From positions 1 to 64,000 of the forward strand of contig CAMHOE010000008.1 in assembly GCA_946186665.1 (NCBI GenBank): 64,000 nucleotides of DNA, given 5' to 3'. The notes under the pieces are model-generated. The model worked only from the letters and a program-made list of their open reading frames with translations, made no database searches and was not told the origin of the DNA. Below, one piece after another: positions 16,820 to 27,800 of the stretch (position 1 is its first letter; the number at the start of each line of letters is the position of its first letter). The translations under genes and the position numbers were made by a program. The DNA is from an uncultured Clostridia bacterium (GTDB lineage Bacteria > Bacillota > Clostridia > Oscillospirales > Acutalibacteraceae).

Positions 16820-17786
16820 AGATCTCACGCAGCCTTTCTCTGATCTTGTCGGGAGGAGTATTTGTTTTCAGTCCGCTGGATACTATTGATATCAGCTTGC
16901 GCTCGTACTCGCAGCCGATGTAATATCCTAAAAGCGGTTCTGCTCCCTCGCTGGACAGTCTGCATATTTGTCTGGCAAGACGTATAAGCTTATTGTCTAC
17001 AAATTTTTCAAAGCCCGGAGCCGATTTCTTATACTCATCCATAGCCCTTGAGCAGTCATAGGCTGTTAGCTTGCCGAAGTACTTTTCAAGTCCCTCGTGA
17101 CCGCCCTGTAGAGCTGTTTTTATTACCTGAGCCTTATCAAAGCCCTCGCAGTCGCAAAGGGCGTTTTCAAAGAAATATTTTCCTGCTCCCGTCAGCGTTC
17201 CTCTGAGTGCCGTCTTGACATTTGCATAGAAAACCAATGTATCAAAGTATTCTTTCATAAAGACCGAACGTGAGCTTTTTCCGTACTCCAGAAGCTGTGT
17301 AAGAACAGCCTTGTCGATATAAGCGTCACTGAGTCTTGAGTCCTTTGTTTCCGCAAGAAGCTCGTAGGCCTTGTCAGCAGGGCTTCTGAGCCACTCCGGA
17401 AGCACATTGAAGCGGCGGTTCTCCACAGCCTTTATCATGTCCTCAGGCTTTACAATACAAGGCTCTGCAAGCAGCTCCTTGTATTTTCTGTCGGACATTA
17501 CACCCTTAAGGACAGTTTTTAAATTGTGAACATCATTTTGCAGCAGGAAGGGAGTGAACAGGTCAAAATCGGGAGCGATACTTTTTATGTATTTCCACAT
17601 CTTTCCGGCATTGCTCTCTATGACCTCATCTATTGTGCTGCCGTCACCATAGCCCTTGTCCTTTAAAAATCTTACAAGCTCGTTTTCGCCGCTCAGTGCA
17701 AGCATCTGTTCCACATCGGCGTCAGTGAGCATGGAGTTCTCTTTTGCACGGACAGAACCTATGGAAAATTCATACGATAAAGCCAT
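16812..17786 (-). CDS. ntpC: V-type ATP synthase subunit C (d-type)
   Basis: 324 residues, the expected length. All-helical protein with the family features YEFSIGSVRAKENSML, LVRFLKDKGYGD and the C-terminal GCEYERKLISIVSSGLK. It caps the c-ring and connects it with the D-F shaft. It lies 11 bases after ntpE. Confidence 0.9.
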   Translation of the reverse strand: MALSYEFSIGSVRAKENSMLTDADVEQMLALSGENELVRFLKDKGYGDGSTIDEVIESNAGKMWKYIKSIAPDFDLFTPFLLQNDVHNLKTVLKGVMSDRKYKELLAEPCIVKPEDMIKAVENRRFNVLPEWLRSPADKAYELLAETKDSRLSDAYIDKAVLTQLLEYGKSSRSVFMKEYFDTLVFYANVKTALRGTLTGAGKYFFENALCDCEGFDKAQVIKTALQGGHEGLEKYFGKLTAYDCSRAMDEYKKSAPGFEKFVDNKLIRLARQICRLSSEGAEPLLGYYIGCEYERKLISIVSSGLKTNTPPDKIRERLREIYG

Positions 17787-17797
17787 ACGATACCCCC

Positions 17798-18382
17798 TTA
17801 ATCCCTGAACAGCTCACGGTTGATAAGGTCCTCTACAGCTTCACGCTTATCCTCAAGAACTGACGAGAAGCTCATATTGTCCTCTATATCCCCGTTTTTG
17901 AGGATAAAACCGCTCTTTATACTGTTGTCGGGAGTACGGCTGAGAGACGCTCTGACACCGCTTGCTGCAAATCTCTTTTCAAAGTCATCAGGGACCCTTT
18001 TCAGATCTCTTTCGTTCAGGAATACGACTCCCTCCTTTTTTTCAAGGGTGGACGCCAGCTTATAAATAAGCTCAAAGTATTCCTTATTTCCGAGTCCGTT
18101 CATGTATTCAATAACGGCGTTTACTGTTTTGTCTATCTCTGCACGCTTTGCACGAAGCAGGATATTTCTTTTTTCAAGCTCTACTCTGCTTTTGCAGGAT
18201 CTTTGCAGCTTTTCGTTTTGCTGAGCCTTCTTTTTCTCGGCATCTTTTTTTATTTCATCTGCCTTCAGACGGGCTTTTTCAAGGATCCTGTCGCATTTTG
18301 TTTTTGATTCTGCTTTGATCTCTGCGATGGTCTTTTCACTGTCAGCCCTTATGCTTGACAGTATTTTTTCACCGCTGCTCAT
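17798..18382 (-). CDS. ntpE: V-type ATP synthase subunit E
   Basis: 194 residues. The first 100 are a long charged helix (IRADSEKTIAEIKAESKTKC onward) and the rest a mixed globular domain (NIKSGFILKNGDIEDNMSF-like end). With the small coiled-coil subunit it forms the peripheral stalk, the stator that holds the A3B3 head against subunit I. Confidence 0.88.
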   Translation of the reverse strand: MSSGEKILSSIRADSEKTIAEIKAESKTKCDRILEKARLKADEIKKDAEKKKAQQNEKLQRSCKSRVELEKRNILLRAKRAEIDKTVNAVIEYMNGLGNKEYFELIYKLASTLEKKEGVVFLNERDLKRVPDDFEKRFAASGVRASLSRTPDNSIKSGFILKNGDIEDNMSFSSVLEDKREAVEDLINRELFRD

Positions 18383-18450
18383 ACACGACCCACCTTTATT
18401 CAGTAATAGGGGCTGTCATATATTCCCCAAATGTATCTCTGCTCCTTATA

Positions 18451-18924
18451 TCAGATATCAAGTCCCGGAACAGAAATTACAACAAGAAGTGATACGATAA
18501 AGGCAAGAAGCGCATAGATCTCAACGAGTGTGATGGAAACCATTGCCTTTGAGAAGTTCTTTTCGTCCTTTGCTGTCATGGTGATACCTGAAACAGCTGC
18601 CTTGCCCTGTGCAAAGCCTGAGATCATACCGCCTATTCCTATTGCTATGGATGCAGCAACAAAAGCAAGACCTTTTCCAATTGAGGGCGGATCGCCGCCG
18701 AGTACGCCGCAGTTGATGAGGATAAGGAAGCCTACGATGAAGCCGTAAAGTCCCTGTGTACCGGGAAGAAGTGTAAGAACCAGCATCTTACCGAACATTG
18801 AAGAGTCCTCTGAGAGAACACCCATTGATGTCTGTGCAGCACTGCCCACACCTTTTGCAGAACCGATACCTGCAAACACCGTTGCTATTGAAGCCGCCAA
18901 AATTGCTAAAAACATTCCAACCAT
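18451..18924 (-). CDS. ntpK: V-type ATP synthase subunit K (c-ring), Na+-type binding residues
   Basis: 157 residues and four membrane helices, that is two fused hairpins. Only the second hairpin keeps the ion-carrying Glu (LVEIYALLAF, Glu-135). The first has LPGTQG (Thr-56, Gln-57), and Gln-106 is in GFAQGKAAVSG. These correspond to the Leu/Thr/Gln, Gln and Glu residues that bind Na+ in the Enterococcus hirae rotor ring, so a Na+-translocating enzyme is predicted. This is inference from residues; coupling ion was not tested. Confidence 0.94.
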   Translation of the reverse strand: MVGMFLAILAASIATVFAGIGSAKGVGSAAQTSMGVLSEDSSMFGKMLVLTLLPGTQGLYGFIVGFLILINCGVLGGDPPSIGKGLAFVAASIAIGIGGMISGFAQGKAAVSGITMTAKDEKNFSKAMVSITLVEIYALLAFIVSLLVVISVPGLDI

Positions 18925-18958
18925 TGTATTGTTACCTCCGTTTATTGATTAAGGAACA

Positions 18959-20950
18959 TTATTCCTCTTTGCTGCCCTTTGTCTTGAAGTTTTTGCTCTT
19001 CAGTGAAAACGGCTCAAAGGGCTTTCCGCCGCCTTCATAGAATTTACTGAACATCTCAACGTACTGCAAACGCATTGTATGTACATACGAACCCAGTGCG
19101 TTCAGACCGATTGTTATTGCATGACCCACAAGGAATATTATTATCATGAAGAATATTCCGATGACTGATGTGCCGAAAAGGGTCGAAAGCATATTGAATA
19201 CCTGAGCCATAACTCCTGTGGTAAGTCCCAGTGCAAGAAGTCTTGAATAGCTCAAAAGGTCGCTGATATAGCTTGTGATATCATACAGGGAAGCAACTCC
19301 TCCGATGAGCTTTCCGAAAATACCCTTCTTCGCTCTGCCCTGAGTAAGCACCAGTCCTACAGCAGAAGCTATTGCTATACCGCCGCCTATCGTTATGAGA
19401 AGCGGGTTTACAGCCATACCGACTGCCAGTACCGCAAAGCCGCAGAGCATCAGCATCCACAGACCGGTATCCAGAAACGCCTGTGCATACTGTTTATGCT
19501 TCAGGCACACATAGAACTTGCAGCCCATGCCCACAAGTATATGGACAAGTCCCAGTGCTATTGATAATATCATTATCATCAGCGCATCCTTCTGGGTGTC
19601 CAGAACAGGCCATGGCAGAAGCTCCTTCATGGTTACTTCATTGCCGGTGAACATCTTGTAGAACATTGCCGGAGCATCGCCAAAGATACTTCCGAACACA
19701 AGACCCCAGAACACTGTGGCGACACCGCAGTTCCTGAACAGTCTGAGATTGTTCTTCATCTTTTTGTCGGGCTTGAACACCTTTATTGCAATAGTGGTCG
19801 CTATTATCATAAGCAGACCATATCCTGCATCAGAGAACATCATGCCAAAGAAGAAATAAAAGAAAAACGCCAGTATAGGTGTAGGGTCGATATCGTCATG
19901 AGACGGCGTTGAGTACATTGTTACAATGCTCTGTGCCGGCTCTGAAAAACTGTTGTTTTTGAGCTTTATTGGGGCGTCCTCCCCTGCTTCATAAAACTCC
20001 ACAACGCAGGACGGCGCCGCCTGCTGACACAGGGCTTCAAGCTTATCACAGTCCTCCTCAGGTATATAGCCGTTCAGAACGAATATATGCTTTGACTGGT
20101 CAAGCTCCGCAATGACCCTGTATTTCTCGGAACGAAAGTAAAAATAATCCTGAGTTTCAGCTATACGCTCACGATACTTTGCGAGAGAAGCTATCTCCTG
20201 CTCCGCCTCTTTATCCTTTTGTGCAATGTCTGCACTCTTATCATTCAGACGCTTGGATTTCACGACCGGTGTACGGCTTGTGGGGTTTATCGGCTGAGAA
20301 AAACCGATAGTACGAAGCGCCTTTTCCGCCTGCGCTCTTTGTTTTTTCGGTGTAAAAAGAGTAATGCACGTCATACTCGCAGACGAGTAGAGTATCTCAA
20401 ACTCAAACACCAGTTCCGGACATTCAGCAGCAAGGGACTCGGATAATGCAGTATTATCATATGCCTTTGGCAGAGTGCCGATAAGCACAGCAGTGGTTTT
20501 CGTGTCCTTCGTATTGAGAGGGATATCAAGCTTTTTCCATGGCTCCAGCTGAGCCACAGATGTCTTGATACGCACCTGTTCGGCAGCGTAGTCTGCCCTT
20601 TGCTTATCAAGCCGGCAGAGCTTCTGACATATGCTGATAGTCTTTGCGGATTCCGAAGCTATCCTTCCGATCTCATCCGGATCTATTACTTTTCTGCCCT
20701 TAAAGCTGTCAAGCATTCCCTTCTTTTCGGGGGATATCTTTCCGAGTATTTTAAGAGCCTGTCCCATAAGCTCGGAGTTGCGTTCAAACTGCTTTATCTG
20801 TGCGTCGGTCTTCAGACGGTCAAAGCCATCCTCCGCTTTTTCGCTATGCTTTACCTGCACAAGCGCGCTGTCCTGAAGATGCTCCAGTATTCTTTTTCTG
20901 TCCTGTTTAAGAGCGATTATCCTGACAGACTTCATTTTTAGCTTTGCCAA
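18959..20950 (-). CDS. ntpI: V-type ATP synthase subunit I (a-type)
   Basis: About 663 residues. The N-terminal 330 residues are a soluble coiled-coil stator arm; the rest has seven to eight membrane segments (from DPTPILAFFFYFFFGMMFSD) that carry ions past the c-ring. The C-terminal part has TSYISDLLSYSRLLALGLTT with the essential Arg, and HAITIGLNALGSYVHTMRLQ. I chose the TTG at 20950: GGTGAT lies six bases upstream and it yields MAKLKMKSVRIIALK, the usual family start. The frame is open to 21037. Confidence 0.93.
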   Translation of the reverse strand: MAKLKMKSVRIIALKQDRKRILEHLQDSALVQVKHSEKAEDGFDRLKTDAQIKQFERNSELMGQALKILGKISPEKKGMLDSFKGRKVIDPDEIGRIASESAKTISICQKLCRLDKQRADYAAEQVRIKTSVAQLEPWKKLDIPLNTKDTKTTAVLIGTLPKAYDNTALSESLAAECPELVFEFEILYSSASMTCITLFTPKKQRAQAEKALRTIGFSQPINPTSRTPVVKSKRLNDKSADIAQKDKEAEQEIASLAKYRERIAETQDYFYFRSEKYRVIAELDQSKHIFVLNGYIPEEDCDKLEALCQQAAPSCVVEFYEAGEDAPIKLKNNSFSEPAQSIVTMYSTPSHDDIDPTPILAFFFYFFFGMMFSDAGYGLLMIIATTIAIKVFKPDKKMKNNLRLFRNCGVATVFWGLVFGSIFGDAPAMFYKMFTGNEVTMKELLPWPVLDTQKDALMIMILSIALGLVHILVGMGCKFYVCLKHKQYAQAFLDTGLWMLMLCGFAVLAVGMAVNPLLITIGGGIAIASAVGLVLTQGRAKKGIFGKLIGGVASLYDITSYISDLLSYSRLLALGLTTGVMAQVFNMLSTLFGTSVIGIFFMIIIFLVGHAITIGLNALGSYVHTMRLQYVEMFSKFYEGGGKPFEPFSLKSKNFKTKGSKEE

Positions 20951-21096
20951 ATGTTTATCACCACACTTTATTGTTTTTTGTTTTGACAGAATTGCCGTAA
21001 ATAGTAATTGCAGAAATATCCGAATTTTCAGAGCCATAGGATATAGATATCATATTCCTGCCGGCAGTCTGAAATATGCTTATACAGATGTAAAGC

Positions 21097-21411
21097 TCAG
21101 TTACCTGTCAGCATATCTACCACAAGCTTTGTAACTCTGTCACGGTTTTTTTCAGCATTTGCGGAAACAGCCGAACATTCCTTTTTTGCATCAGCCTTTG
21201 CTTTTTCAAGCTCGGCAGAGGTTTCCTCAGCCATTTTGTCCTCATGCTCAGACAGCATTTTATCTGCCTGCTTACGGGCATCTGCAACAAGGTCAGCGGC
21301 TTTTTGTTTAGTGTTCTGTTTATCAGTTTCCGCTTGCTTTTTGGCTTCGCTTTCCTTCTGAGCACATTCCTGCTCGACTTCTAAAACCGCCTTAAGCATC
21401 TCACTTGCCAT
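21097..21411 (-). CDS. V-type ATP synthase peripheral-stalk subunit (G/H-like coiled coil)
   Basis: 104 residues, nearly all one charged helix rich in Lys, Glu and Ala (VEQECAQKESEAKKQAETDK onward) with a short hydrophobic end (TKLVVDMLTGN). Position as first gene before ntpI and the size fit the second stator-stalk helix (NtpF or AhaH) that pairs with subunit E. Coiled coils are hard to assign by sequence alone, so the call rests on context. Confidence 0.82.
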   Translation of the reverse strand: MASEMLKAVLEVEQECAQKESEAKKQAETDKQNTKQKAADLVADARKQADKMLSEHEDKMAEETSAELEKAKADAKKECSAVSANAEKNRDRVTKLVVDMLTGN

Positions 21412-21466
21412 TTACATTTCTTCCTTTCCTTTTATTTCAGGCAATTCTATAAAACGCCTAACTTAT

Positions 21467-21495
21467 ATTAAACCATATATCAAAGCAAAAATCAA
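21467..21495 (-). promoter_or_regulatory. Predicted promoter of the V-ATPase operon
   Basis: On the minus strand TTGATT (21495-21490) and TTTAAT (21472-21467) are 17 bases apart, about 55 bases upstream of the first gene. Confidence 0.5.
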
Positions 21496-21594
21496 TGAAT
21501 TTTTCTAACGATATCTCCGAAAAAGTCGGAATTTTTCGACTGTTCGCAGCCTTAGTCTCCGCATACATGTAAATCATTTCTGACGACAGCTTCT

Positions 21595-21619
21595 TCGGGG
21601 GAACCCCCTTCCTAAAAAA
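21595..21619 (-). repeat. Fragment of the TTTTTTAGGAAGGGGG dispersed repeat
   Basis: Read on the minus strand it is TTTTTTAGGAAGGGGG, then TTCCCCCGA. The start matches the hairpin element at 56363-56430. It lies in the 370-base gap between the exonuclease gene and the V-ATPase operon, which otherwise holds only the promoter and terminator listed here. Confidence 0.4.
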
Positions 21620-21721
21620 CTGATTATTGCGTATTATTCAATATACTTTTATTCATAATACATTTTCTCATTTTAAAAAACACACAGAGCAATACAACAA
21701 ATTATGAAATTTTGGCTGCAT

Positions 21722-21768
21722 AAAAAAACAACAGCTCAGACCTTTCAAATCATGAACTGTTGTTTTAT
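21722..21768 (-). terminator. Terminator downstream of the exonuclease gene
   Basis: AACAACAG (21727-21734) pairs with CTGTTGTT (21757-21764) and, on the minus strand, is followed by a run of Ts. Confidence 0.65.
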
Positions 21769-21785
21769 TACACAATTATATATAT

Positions 21786-22706
21786 TTAAGCTTCAGTTTT
21801 CAAATCGGATGAGACTGTGTTCTGCAAATTTTGAGGTACTCCTGTTTGCTCTGTGTTTTCGTTGATGTCATCTTCTGGTATCTCCGTAAGCTTTTTGATG
21901 ACACTTATACCGTCATAAGAAAGCCGGAACTGTACCTTGCCTTTGTATCTTTTATTGCAGGTGTGACATTCAAAAGGCGCTGTAAATGATTTGTTTTTTG
22001 CTTTCCAATCTTCAAGCGGAGTACACGCGTTTCCGCAGTATTCACAGTACACTGTAAACTCTGTTTTGTCTATCAAGGGATTGTCAGGATTGGTGATATA
22101 TGTGTTGCGGAAATTGAGCCTACCGTAAAATTCATCATCACAGGGTTTTATATACTCTGAGAATTTCTCCTTGTCGTAAAGCTTCTTAAGACATCGGGCG
22201 GATAATATGCTGTCACCTACAGCTCTGTGGAGAGGTATGTCATCCATGTCGATACCAAGACACTCCGCCGCACCCTGAAGCGCTATCTGGTTTTTCGTGG
22301 GAAGCTCAAGCATATCCTGACAATATGCCTGAAGATCGGCGTATTGCTTCAGAAACGGTATCCGCTCTGAACCAAAATGATATTCACAGTTTGTCTCCAA
22401 AGCTTCAAGGTCGCTCCTGCTCCACGTCATTATCACGCAGCCTTCCGAAAATTTCCTGAATTTACTGACAGCATACGGAAATGTGGCACCGTATTTAAGG
22501 TCTTCGTTGGTAAGTGAAGTCAATTCCTTTACAGTTCGGTTAAGACGCTTTGTGATCTCAGGACGTATAAATATCGAAAACTGTCCTATGATATTGAGGT
22601 CGTTATCCAGCTTTACAGCACCGAATTCAATTATCTCGTTTATAAAGCATTGCTTCTTCTTACTGTATCCGCTGTTCCATTCGAGGTCAAGAATAACAAG
22701 ATCCAT
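21786..22706 (-). CDS. DEDD-family 3'-5' exonuclease with Cys-rich domain
   Basis: 306 residues. Residues 1-180 are a DEDDh exonuclease (first acidic pair in VILDLEWN; RAVGDSILSARCL near residue 160 with the last Asp), like KapD and other RNase T-type enzymes. Residues about 215-255 contain paired cysteines (CEYCGNAC and CHTCNKRY), probably a zinc site. The C-terminal tail is polar. It starts two bases after the typA stop and has only a weak ribosome site (AAGG), so it is probably translated by coupling. Substrate is not known; RNA or single-stranded DNA fits the family. Confidence 0.82.
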   Translation of the reverse strand: MDLVILDLEWNSGYSKKKQCFINEIIEFGAVKLDNDLNIIGQFSIFIRPEITKRLNRTVKELTSLTNEDLKYGATFPYAVSKFRKFSEGCVIMTWSRSDLEALETNCEYHFGSERIPFLKQYADLQAYCQDMLELPTKNQIALQGAAECLGIDMDDIPLHRAVGDSILSARCLKKLYDKEKFSEYIKPCDDEFYGRLNFRNTYITNPDNPLIDKTEFTVYCEYCGNACTPLEDWKAKNKSFTAPFECHTCNKRYKGKVQFRLSYDGISVIKKLTEIPEDDINENTEQTGVPQNLQNTVSSDLKTEA

Positions 22707-22708
22707 AG

Positions 22709-24529
22709 TTATTTTACCTTGCTCTGGGCTTTCATACGAAGCTCTTTATCAAGTATGGTCTTGCGCATACGGATAGAGCTGGGCGTTACCTCAACAAGCT
22801 CATCATCAGCGATAAATTCAAGTGACTGCTCAAGACTGAGTATCGTTGGCGGAGTAAGCTTAAGGGCATCGTCAGAGCCTGATGCACGGGTATTTGTCAT
22901 GTGCTTCTTCTTGCACACGTTAACGACCATATCCTCGTTTTTGGGGTTTGCGCCAATTACCATACCCTCGTATACTTCAACGCCGGGACCAATGAAAAGT
23001 CGGCCTCTGTCCTGTGCGGCAAAAAGTCCGTAAGCTGTACTTTCGCCTGTTTCATGCACTATCAGTGAACCTTGCAGACGGGACTGGATATCTCCTTTAT
23101 ACTCCTCATAGCCGTCAAAAATGTGATTCATGATACCGTTGCCGTTTGTATCCGTCATGAACTCTGAACGGTATCCCATAAGACCTCTGGAGGGTATCCT
23201 GAACTCTATATGTGTAACACCGGACTCACGGGTACCCATGTTCAAAAGCTCAGCTTTTCTGGGTCCTAACTTTTCCATAATAGCGCCCACATAGTTATCC
23301 GGTACCTCTATCATAAGCAGTTCCATAGGCTCCTGAAGCTTGCCGTCAATTTCTTTCATAATTACTTTCGGGCGTGATACCTGAAATTCGTAATTCTGTC
23401 TGCGCATTGTTTCGATAAGGATAGACAAATGAAGCTCACCTCTGCCGGACACCTTGAAAGTATCTGCGGAGTCTGTTTCCTCTACACGCATTGCTACATT
23501 AGTTTCAACCTCTTTGAAAAGTCTCTCACGGATATTTCTGGAGGTTACATACTTGCCCTCACGTCCTGCAAAGGGACTGTTGTTAACCATAAAGAGCATT
23601 GATACTGTAGGCTCATCTATCTTTACAAAGGGCAGCGGCTCCTGATGTTCGGGGTCACAGGCTGTTTCTCCTATGTTAAGGTCAGTAATACCGGAAACTG
23701 CAACAATATCTCCCAGCTCGGCTGTCTGTGCTTCCACACGCTTCAATCCTTCAAACTGGTAAAGCTTTGATATCTTTGCGTTCTTCCTGCTGCCGTCATT
23801 ATGACAGAGTGTTATATTCTGTCCGACCTTGCAGCTTCCTCTTTCTACACGTCCGATACCTATTCTTCCCACATACTCATCATAATCTATATTGGAGAAC
23901 AGCAGCTGAAGAGGACCTTCCATATCTCCCTCAGGGGCAGGTATCTCTTCAAGGATCTTTTCAAACAGAGGTTTCATATCGGTGCCTGTCTGGTAAGGGT
24001 CGAGAGTTGCATATCCGTCACGTGCGGAGGCATACACAACAGGGAATTCAAGCTGATCCTCATCTGCACCAAGCTCAATAAACAGATCAAGAACTTCATC
24101 AACAACCTCTTCAGGTCTTGCGCCGGGACGGTCTATCTTATTGACAACAACAAGGGGCTTCTTTCCAAGACCAAGAGCTTTTTTCAGTACAAATCTTGTC
24201 TGTGGCATACAGCCTTCAAAGGCATCCACAAGCAACAGAACACCGTCTACCATCATAAGGATACGCTCCACTTCGCCGCCGAAATCAGCATGACCGGGGG
24301 TGTCAACAATATTGATCTTTGTATTGTTGTACATTACTGCGGTATTCTTAGAAAGGATGGTTATACCTCTCTCTCTTTCGAGGTCATTGGAGTCCATCAC
24401 ACGCTCAGCTACGGCCTCATTCTCACGGAATATGCCGCTCTGATGCAGCATCTGATCTACCAGTGTGGTCTTTCCATGGTCAACGTGTGCGATAATTGCG
24501 ATGTTTCTTAAATTCTCTCTCTTTCCCAT
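22709..24529 (-). CDS. typA: Ribosome-associated GTPase TypA/BipA
   Basis: 606 residues. The GTPase domain has [25 protein letters not shown] and [10 protein letters not shown]. It is followed by the EF-G-like domains and the BipA-specific C-terminal domain ([15 protein letters not shown]). TypA binds the 70S ribosome and helps 50S assembly and stress growth. AGAGGGA precedes the ATG. Complete, with no oddities. Confidence 0.97.
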   Translation of the reverse strand: MGKRENLRNIAIIAHVDHGKTTLVDQMLHQSGIFRENEAVAERVMDSNDLERERGITILSKNTAVMYNNTKINIVDTPGHADFGGEVERILMMVDGVLLLVDAFEGCMPQTRFVLKKALGLGKKPLVVVNKIDRPGARPEEVVDEVLDLFIELGADEDQLEFPVVYASARDGYATLDPYQTGTDMKPLFEKILEEIPAPEGDMEGPLQLLFSNIDYDEYVGRIGIGRVERGSCKVGQNITLCHNDGSRKNAKISKLYQFEGLKRVEAQTAELGDIVAVSGITDLNIGETACDPEHQEPLPFVKIDEPTVSMLFMVNNSPFAGREGKYVTSRNIRERLFKEVETNVAMRVEETDSADTFKVSGRGELHLSILIETMRRQNYEFQVSRPKVIMKEIDGKLQEPMELLMIEVPDNYVGAIMEKLGPRKAELLNMGTRESGVTHIEFRIPSRGLMGYRSEFMTDTNGNGIMNHIFDGYEEYKGDIQSRLQGSLIVHETGESTAYGLFAAQDRGRLFIGPGVEVYEGMVIGANPKNEDMVVNVCKKKHMTNTRASGSDDALKLTPPTILSLEQSLEFIADDELVEVTPSSIRMRKTILDKELRMKAQSKVK

Positions 24530-24684
24530 ATTATCCCTCTTATTGCAATAAATTTACAGAGTCAGCGAGCCGGAAGAAAACTGCCCTCACCTATCAGCTG
24601 CCAACCTGCACATACGGAGCTGCCCGTCCGGCACCGGAGTCTGATGGTGCCTTAAATATGCGATATTTTCGCTTAAACGAAAGT

Positions 24685-24713
24685 ATTATATCATATTTTG
24701 TACCGGCTTACAA
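24685..24713 (-). promoter_or_regulatory. Predicted sigma-A promoter of typA
   Basis: On the minus strand TTGTAA (24713-24708) and TATAAT (24690-24685) are 17 bases apart. The leader of about 150 nt contains GC-rich inverted segments (GCCGG near 24570 and CCGGC near 24630). Confidence 0.65.
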
Positions 24714-24750
24714 TAAAATCTGATATTTCAAAAAAATTCTGCATAAAGCC

Positions 24751-24790
24751 GAAAAAAAATCCCCAAAGCCATATGGTTTTGGGGATTTTT
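24751..24790 (-). terminator. Intrinsic terminator of the pullulanase gene
   Basis: AATCCCCAAA and TTTTGGGGATT form the stem with GCCATATG in the loop, with A and T runs on both sides. It lies 30 bases after the pullulanase stop and may also act on the plus strand. Confidence 0.8.
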
Positions 24791-24820
24791 GAAAGCGTCA
24801 GATCACTTGGATTTCAGCAA

Positions 24821-27800
24821 TCATTCAGAAGCTTTTTTCTTCCTCTTTGCAGAGATCACAACAAATGCTGTAAAGACTGCTGTAAGAACAAGTGCCCAGA
24901 AGAGAACTACGTTTGTCTGGTCGCCTGTTGCAACAACGCCTGTAGAAGTAACTGTTGCAGTCTTTGTTGTTGCGGTTGATGCTGTAACAACTGTTGAAGC
25001 TGTGCTGCTTGTGCCTGTGGGAACAGATACAGAAGAAGCCTTGCTTGTGTCAGGAGTTGAAGTAGATGTATCGGAAGACTCCTTTACAGATGTTTCAGAA
25101 GTGCCTTCGCTTGCATCCTTTGATGTGTCTGATGTTGTTGACTCATCAGATGTTGTAGAGTCGTCTGAAGTTTTGGAGTCATCAGATGCTTTGGATTCAT
25201 CAGAAGAATCAGAAGATTCATCATAGGGATACGGTGTATCAGGCTCATCTGGTACTTCTTCCTTAACAAGAACCATAGCGGAAATTCTCGGAACATTTAT
25301 TGTACCGGAAACAGTGTCAAGAACTGTTGTTCCTGCTGTTGTGTCGTTGATATAAACATCCCAGTCACCATCAGGAAGTGTAACGCTCTTATCCTCTGTA
25401 TGACCATTGTATACTACAAAGATCTGCTCTGCCTTGCCGGAGTCTGATGTGCCGTCAAGATAGTATGCTACAACGCCCTTCTCAGTGCTGTCGAGAGCTG
25501 AATGGAAGTTGCTGTCAACTGCTTCTACAGTTGTCATTCTGAGTGCGGAATGAGCCTTACGGAACTCTATAAGTCCCTTATAGTAGCTGTATACATCAGG
25601 ATATGCTGCAAGTCTTGAATAATCAAGCTCGTTTACAGAATCGGGAGATGCATAGCTGTTGTGGTTGAATGTGCCGTCGTCGTTTGTCTTTGTGCGGAGG
25701 AATTCTTCACCGCTCATCATGAAGGGTACGCCCTGTGCTGTCTGTACTATAGCTGCTGCCAGATTGTTCTGACGGATCTGATCCTCTTCGCTGTCATCGG
25801 GATTTGATGAACGGATCTTATCCCAGAGTGTAAGGTTATCGTGACAGTCTACATAGTTGATAGCCTGTGTCGGAGAAGCTGCCCATGCTTTTGAATACTG
25901 AACTGCAGCAAGAAGTGACTTGAAGAGTCCTGTGCTGCCATTTACATAGCCTTTTTCTGTAGCGTCAAATACGCTGCCCTTTATGGTATCGCGGATTGTG
26001 TCGCTGAAATATCCGATGCCGGGTGTAAGCTTTGAGTTTGGCTGTGTTGCGAGTTTAACATCTTCCTTTGTTACCTTTGTGCCTATTGACCAGCCCTCAC
26101 CGTAGATGATGATAGTAGGATCAACTTCGTCAACTGCTGCACGAACAGCGTTCATTGTGTCAACATCCATAAGACCCATAAGGTCGAAACGTAAGCCGTC
26201 AAGATGATATTCAGATGCCCAGTATTTTACTGAGTCTACGATGAACTTGCTTACCATTGATCTTTCTGTTGCAACGTCGTTGCCGCAGCCTGAACCATTG
26301 GAGCCGGGTCTGTAGAAGTAACCAGGAACAAGTCTGTTGAAGCAGTACTGAGTTGTGTATGTGTGGTTGTAAACAACGTCCATGATAACACCAAGACCTG
26401 AATCATGCAGACCTTCTACCATCTGCTTGTACTCGTTTACTCTTACTTCACCGTTGTAAGGATCTGTTGAGTATGATCCCTCAGGAGCATTGTAGTTTAC
26501 CGGACCATAACCCCAGTTGTACTGAGCCTGATCAAGCTTTGTCTCGTCTACTGAACCGAAGTCGTAGGAAGGAAGGATATGTACGGATGTTACGCCAAGG
26601 TCAACAAGGTGATCTACACCTGTGGAAACGCCTGACTCATCAACTGTACCTCTCTCTGTAAAGGCGAGATACTTGCCCTTGTTTTCGATACCGTTTGTTT
26701 CGCTTATGGAGAAGTCTCTTACGTGAACTTCGTAGATCTCCATATCTGTAACATTCTCATATGTGTGTCTTTCGTCTGCATCCCAGTTGTCAGGGTTTGT
26801 AGATGAAAGGTCGAGGATCTGTCCTCTCTGACCGTTGACACCTACTGATCTTGCATAAGGATCCACGATGTCTGCATCCTCATAGTTTTCAAATGTTGCT
26901 GTGTATGTGTAGTACTTTCTGTTGAGGTCGCCCTCTACTGTAGCTACCCATGTGCCGTTTACATCAGCTGTCATGTCGATAACCTTTTCAGCTTCGCCGC
27001 CGTTGCCTGCTGCATAGATGTTGAGCTTAAGACCTACTGCTGTAGGAGCCCATACACGGAAGAAGGTTGACTCTGCTGACCATGTTGCACCAAGGTCATC
27101 ACCTGTGTAGGTGTAAGCTTCTTCAAAAGCTGCACTTGAATAATAGTCCTCAGCCTCGATAGCAATCTCATTGCCGTAGAACATAAGTGTGTACTTCTTA
27201 GAAGGATCAAGGTTCTCAGCAAGTGTGATAACACCAGTTGTATCAGATGTCAGTTCAAATCCAGCTACAGGAACAGTGTCACCTGAAGGAGCTGTTACAG
27301 TAAACTCGCCTGCTGTTACTGCGCCCTCATCTACTACCTGATTGAAGGTGACATTTATGGTGTTTGTAACTGTTGATTTAGCTGCAATGACTTTTACATC
27401 CTTGAATGCTTCATCATCATTTACTGTAAAGTCCATTGTTCCGCTTGTGCAGAACACTTCAATAGTACCGGATACATAAGGTGTGAGATCAAGATAACGA
27501 TCATCACAGTCTGTAGGATCCTTTGCTTCCCAGTTGCCCTTTCTTACGATAAAGCCAAGCTCTGTTGTTGAACCTGAAACTGTTACGGTAGCAACTGCGC
27601 CGTCAGCGTCGCCGCTGTCAACGAAATCATAAGCTCCGCCGTCTTTGCCGACTGCCCATGACCACATGTTCCAGTCGGTGTAGTCACCATCGTCACGCAG
27701 ATAATGGAACTTCACAGTTATTTCACTTGCCGCATTTGCCAACGTCGCAGGCAGGATGAAACAGCTGAGAACCAGCATCATCGCAACAATGGAGGCTATG

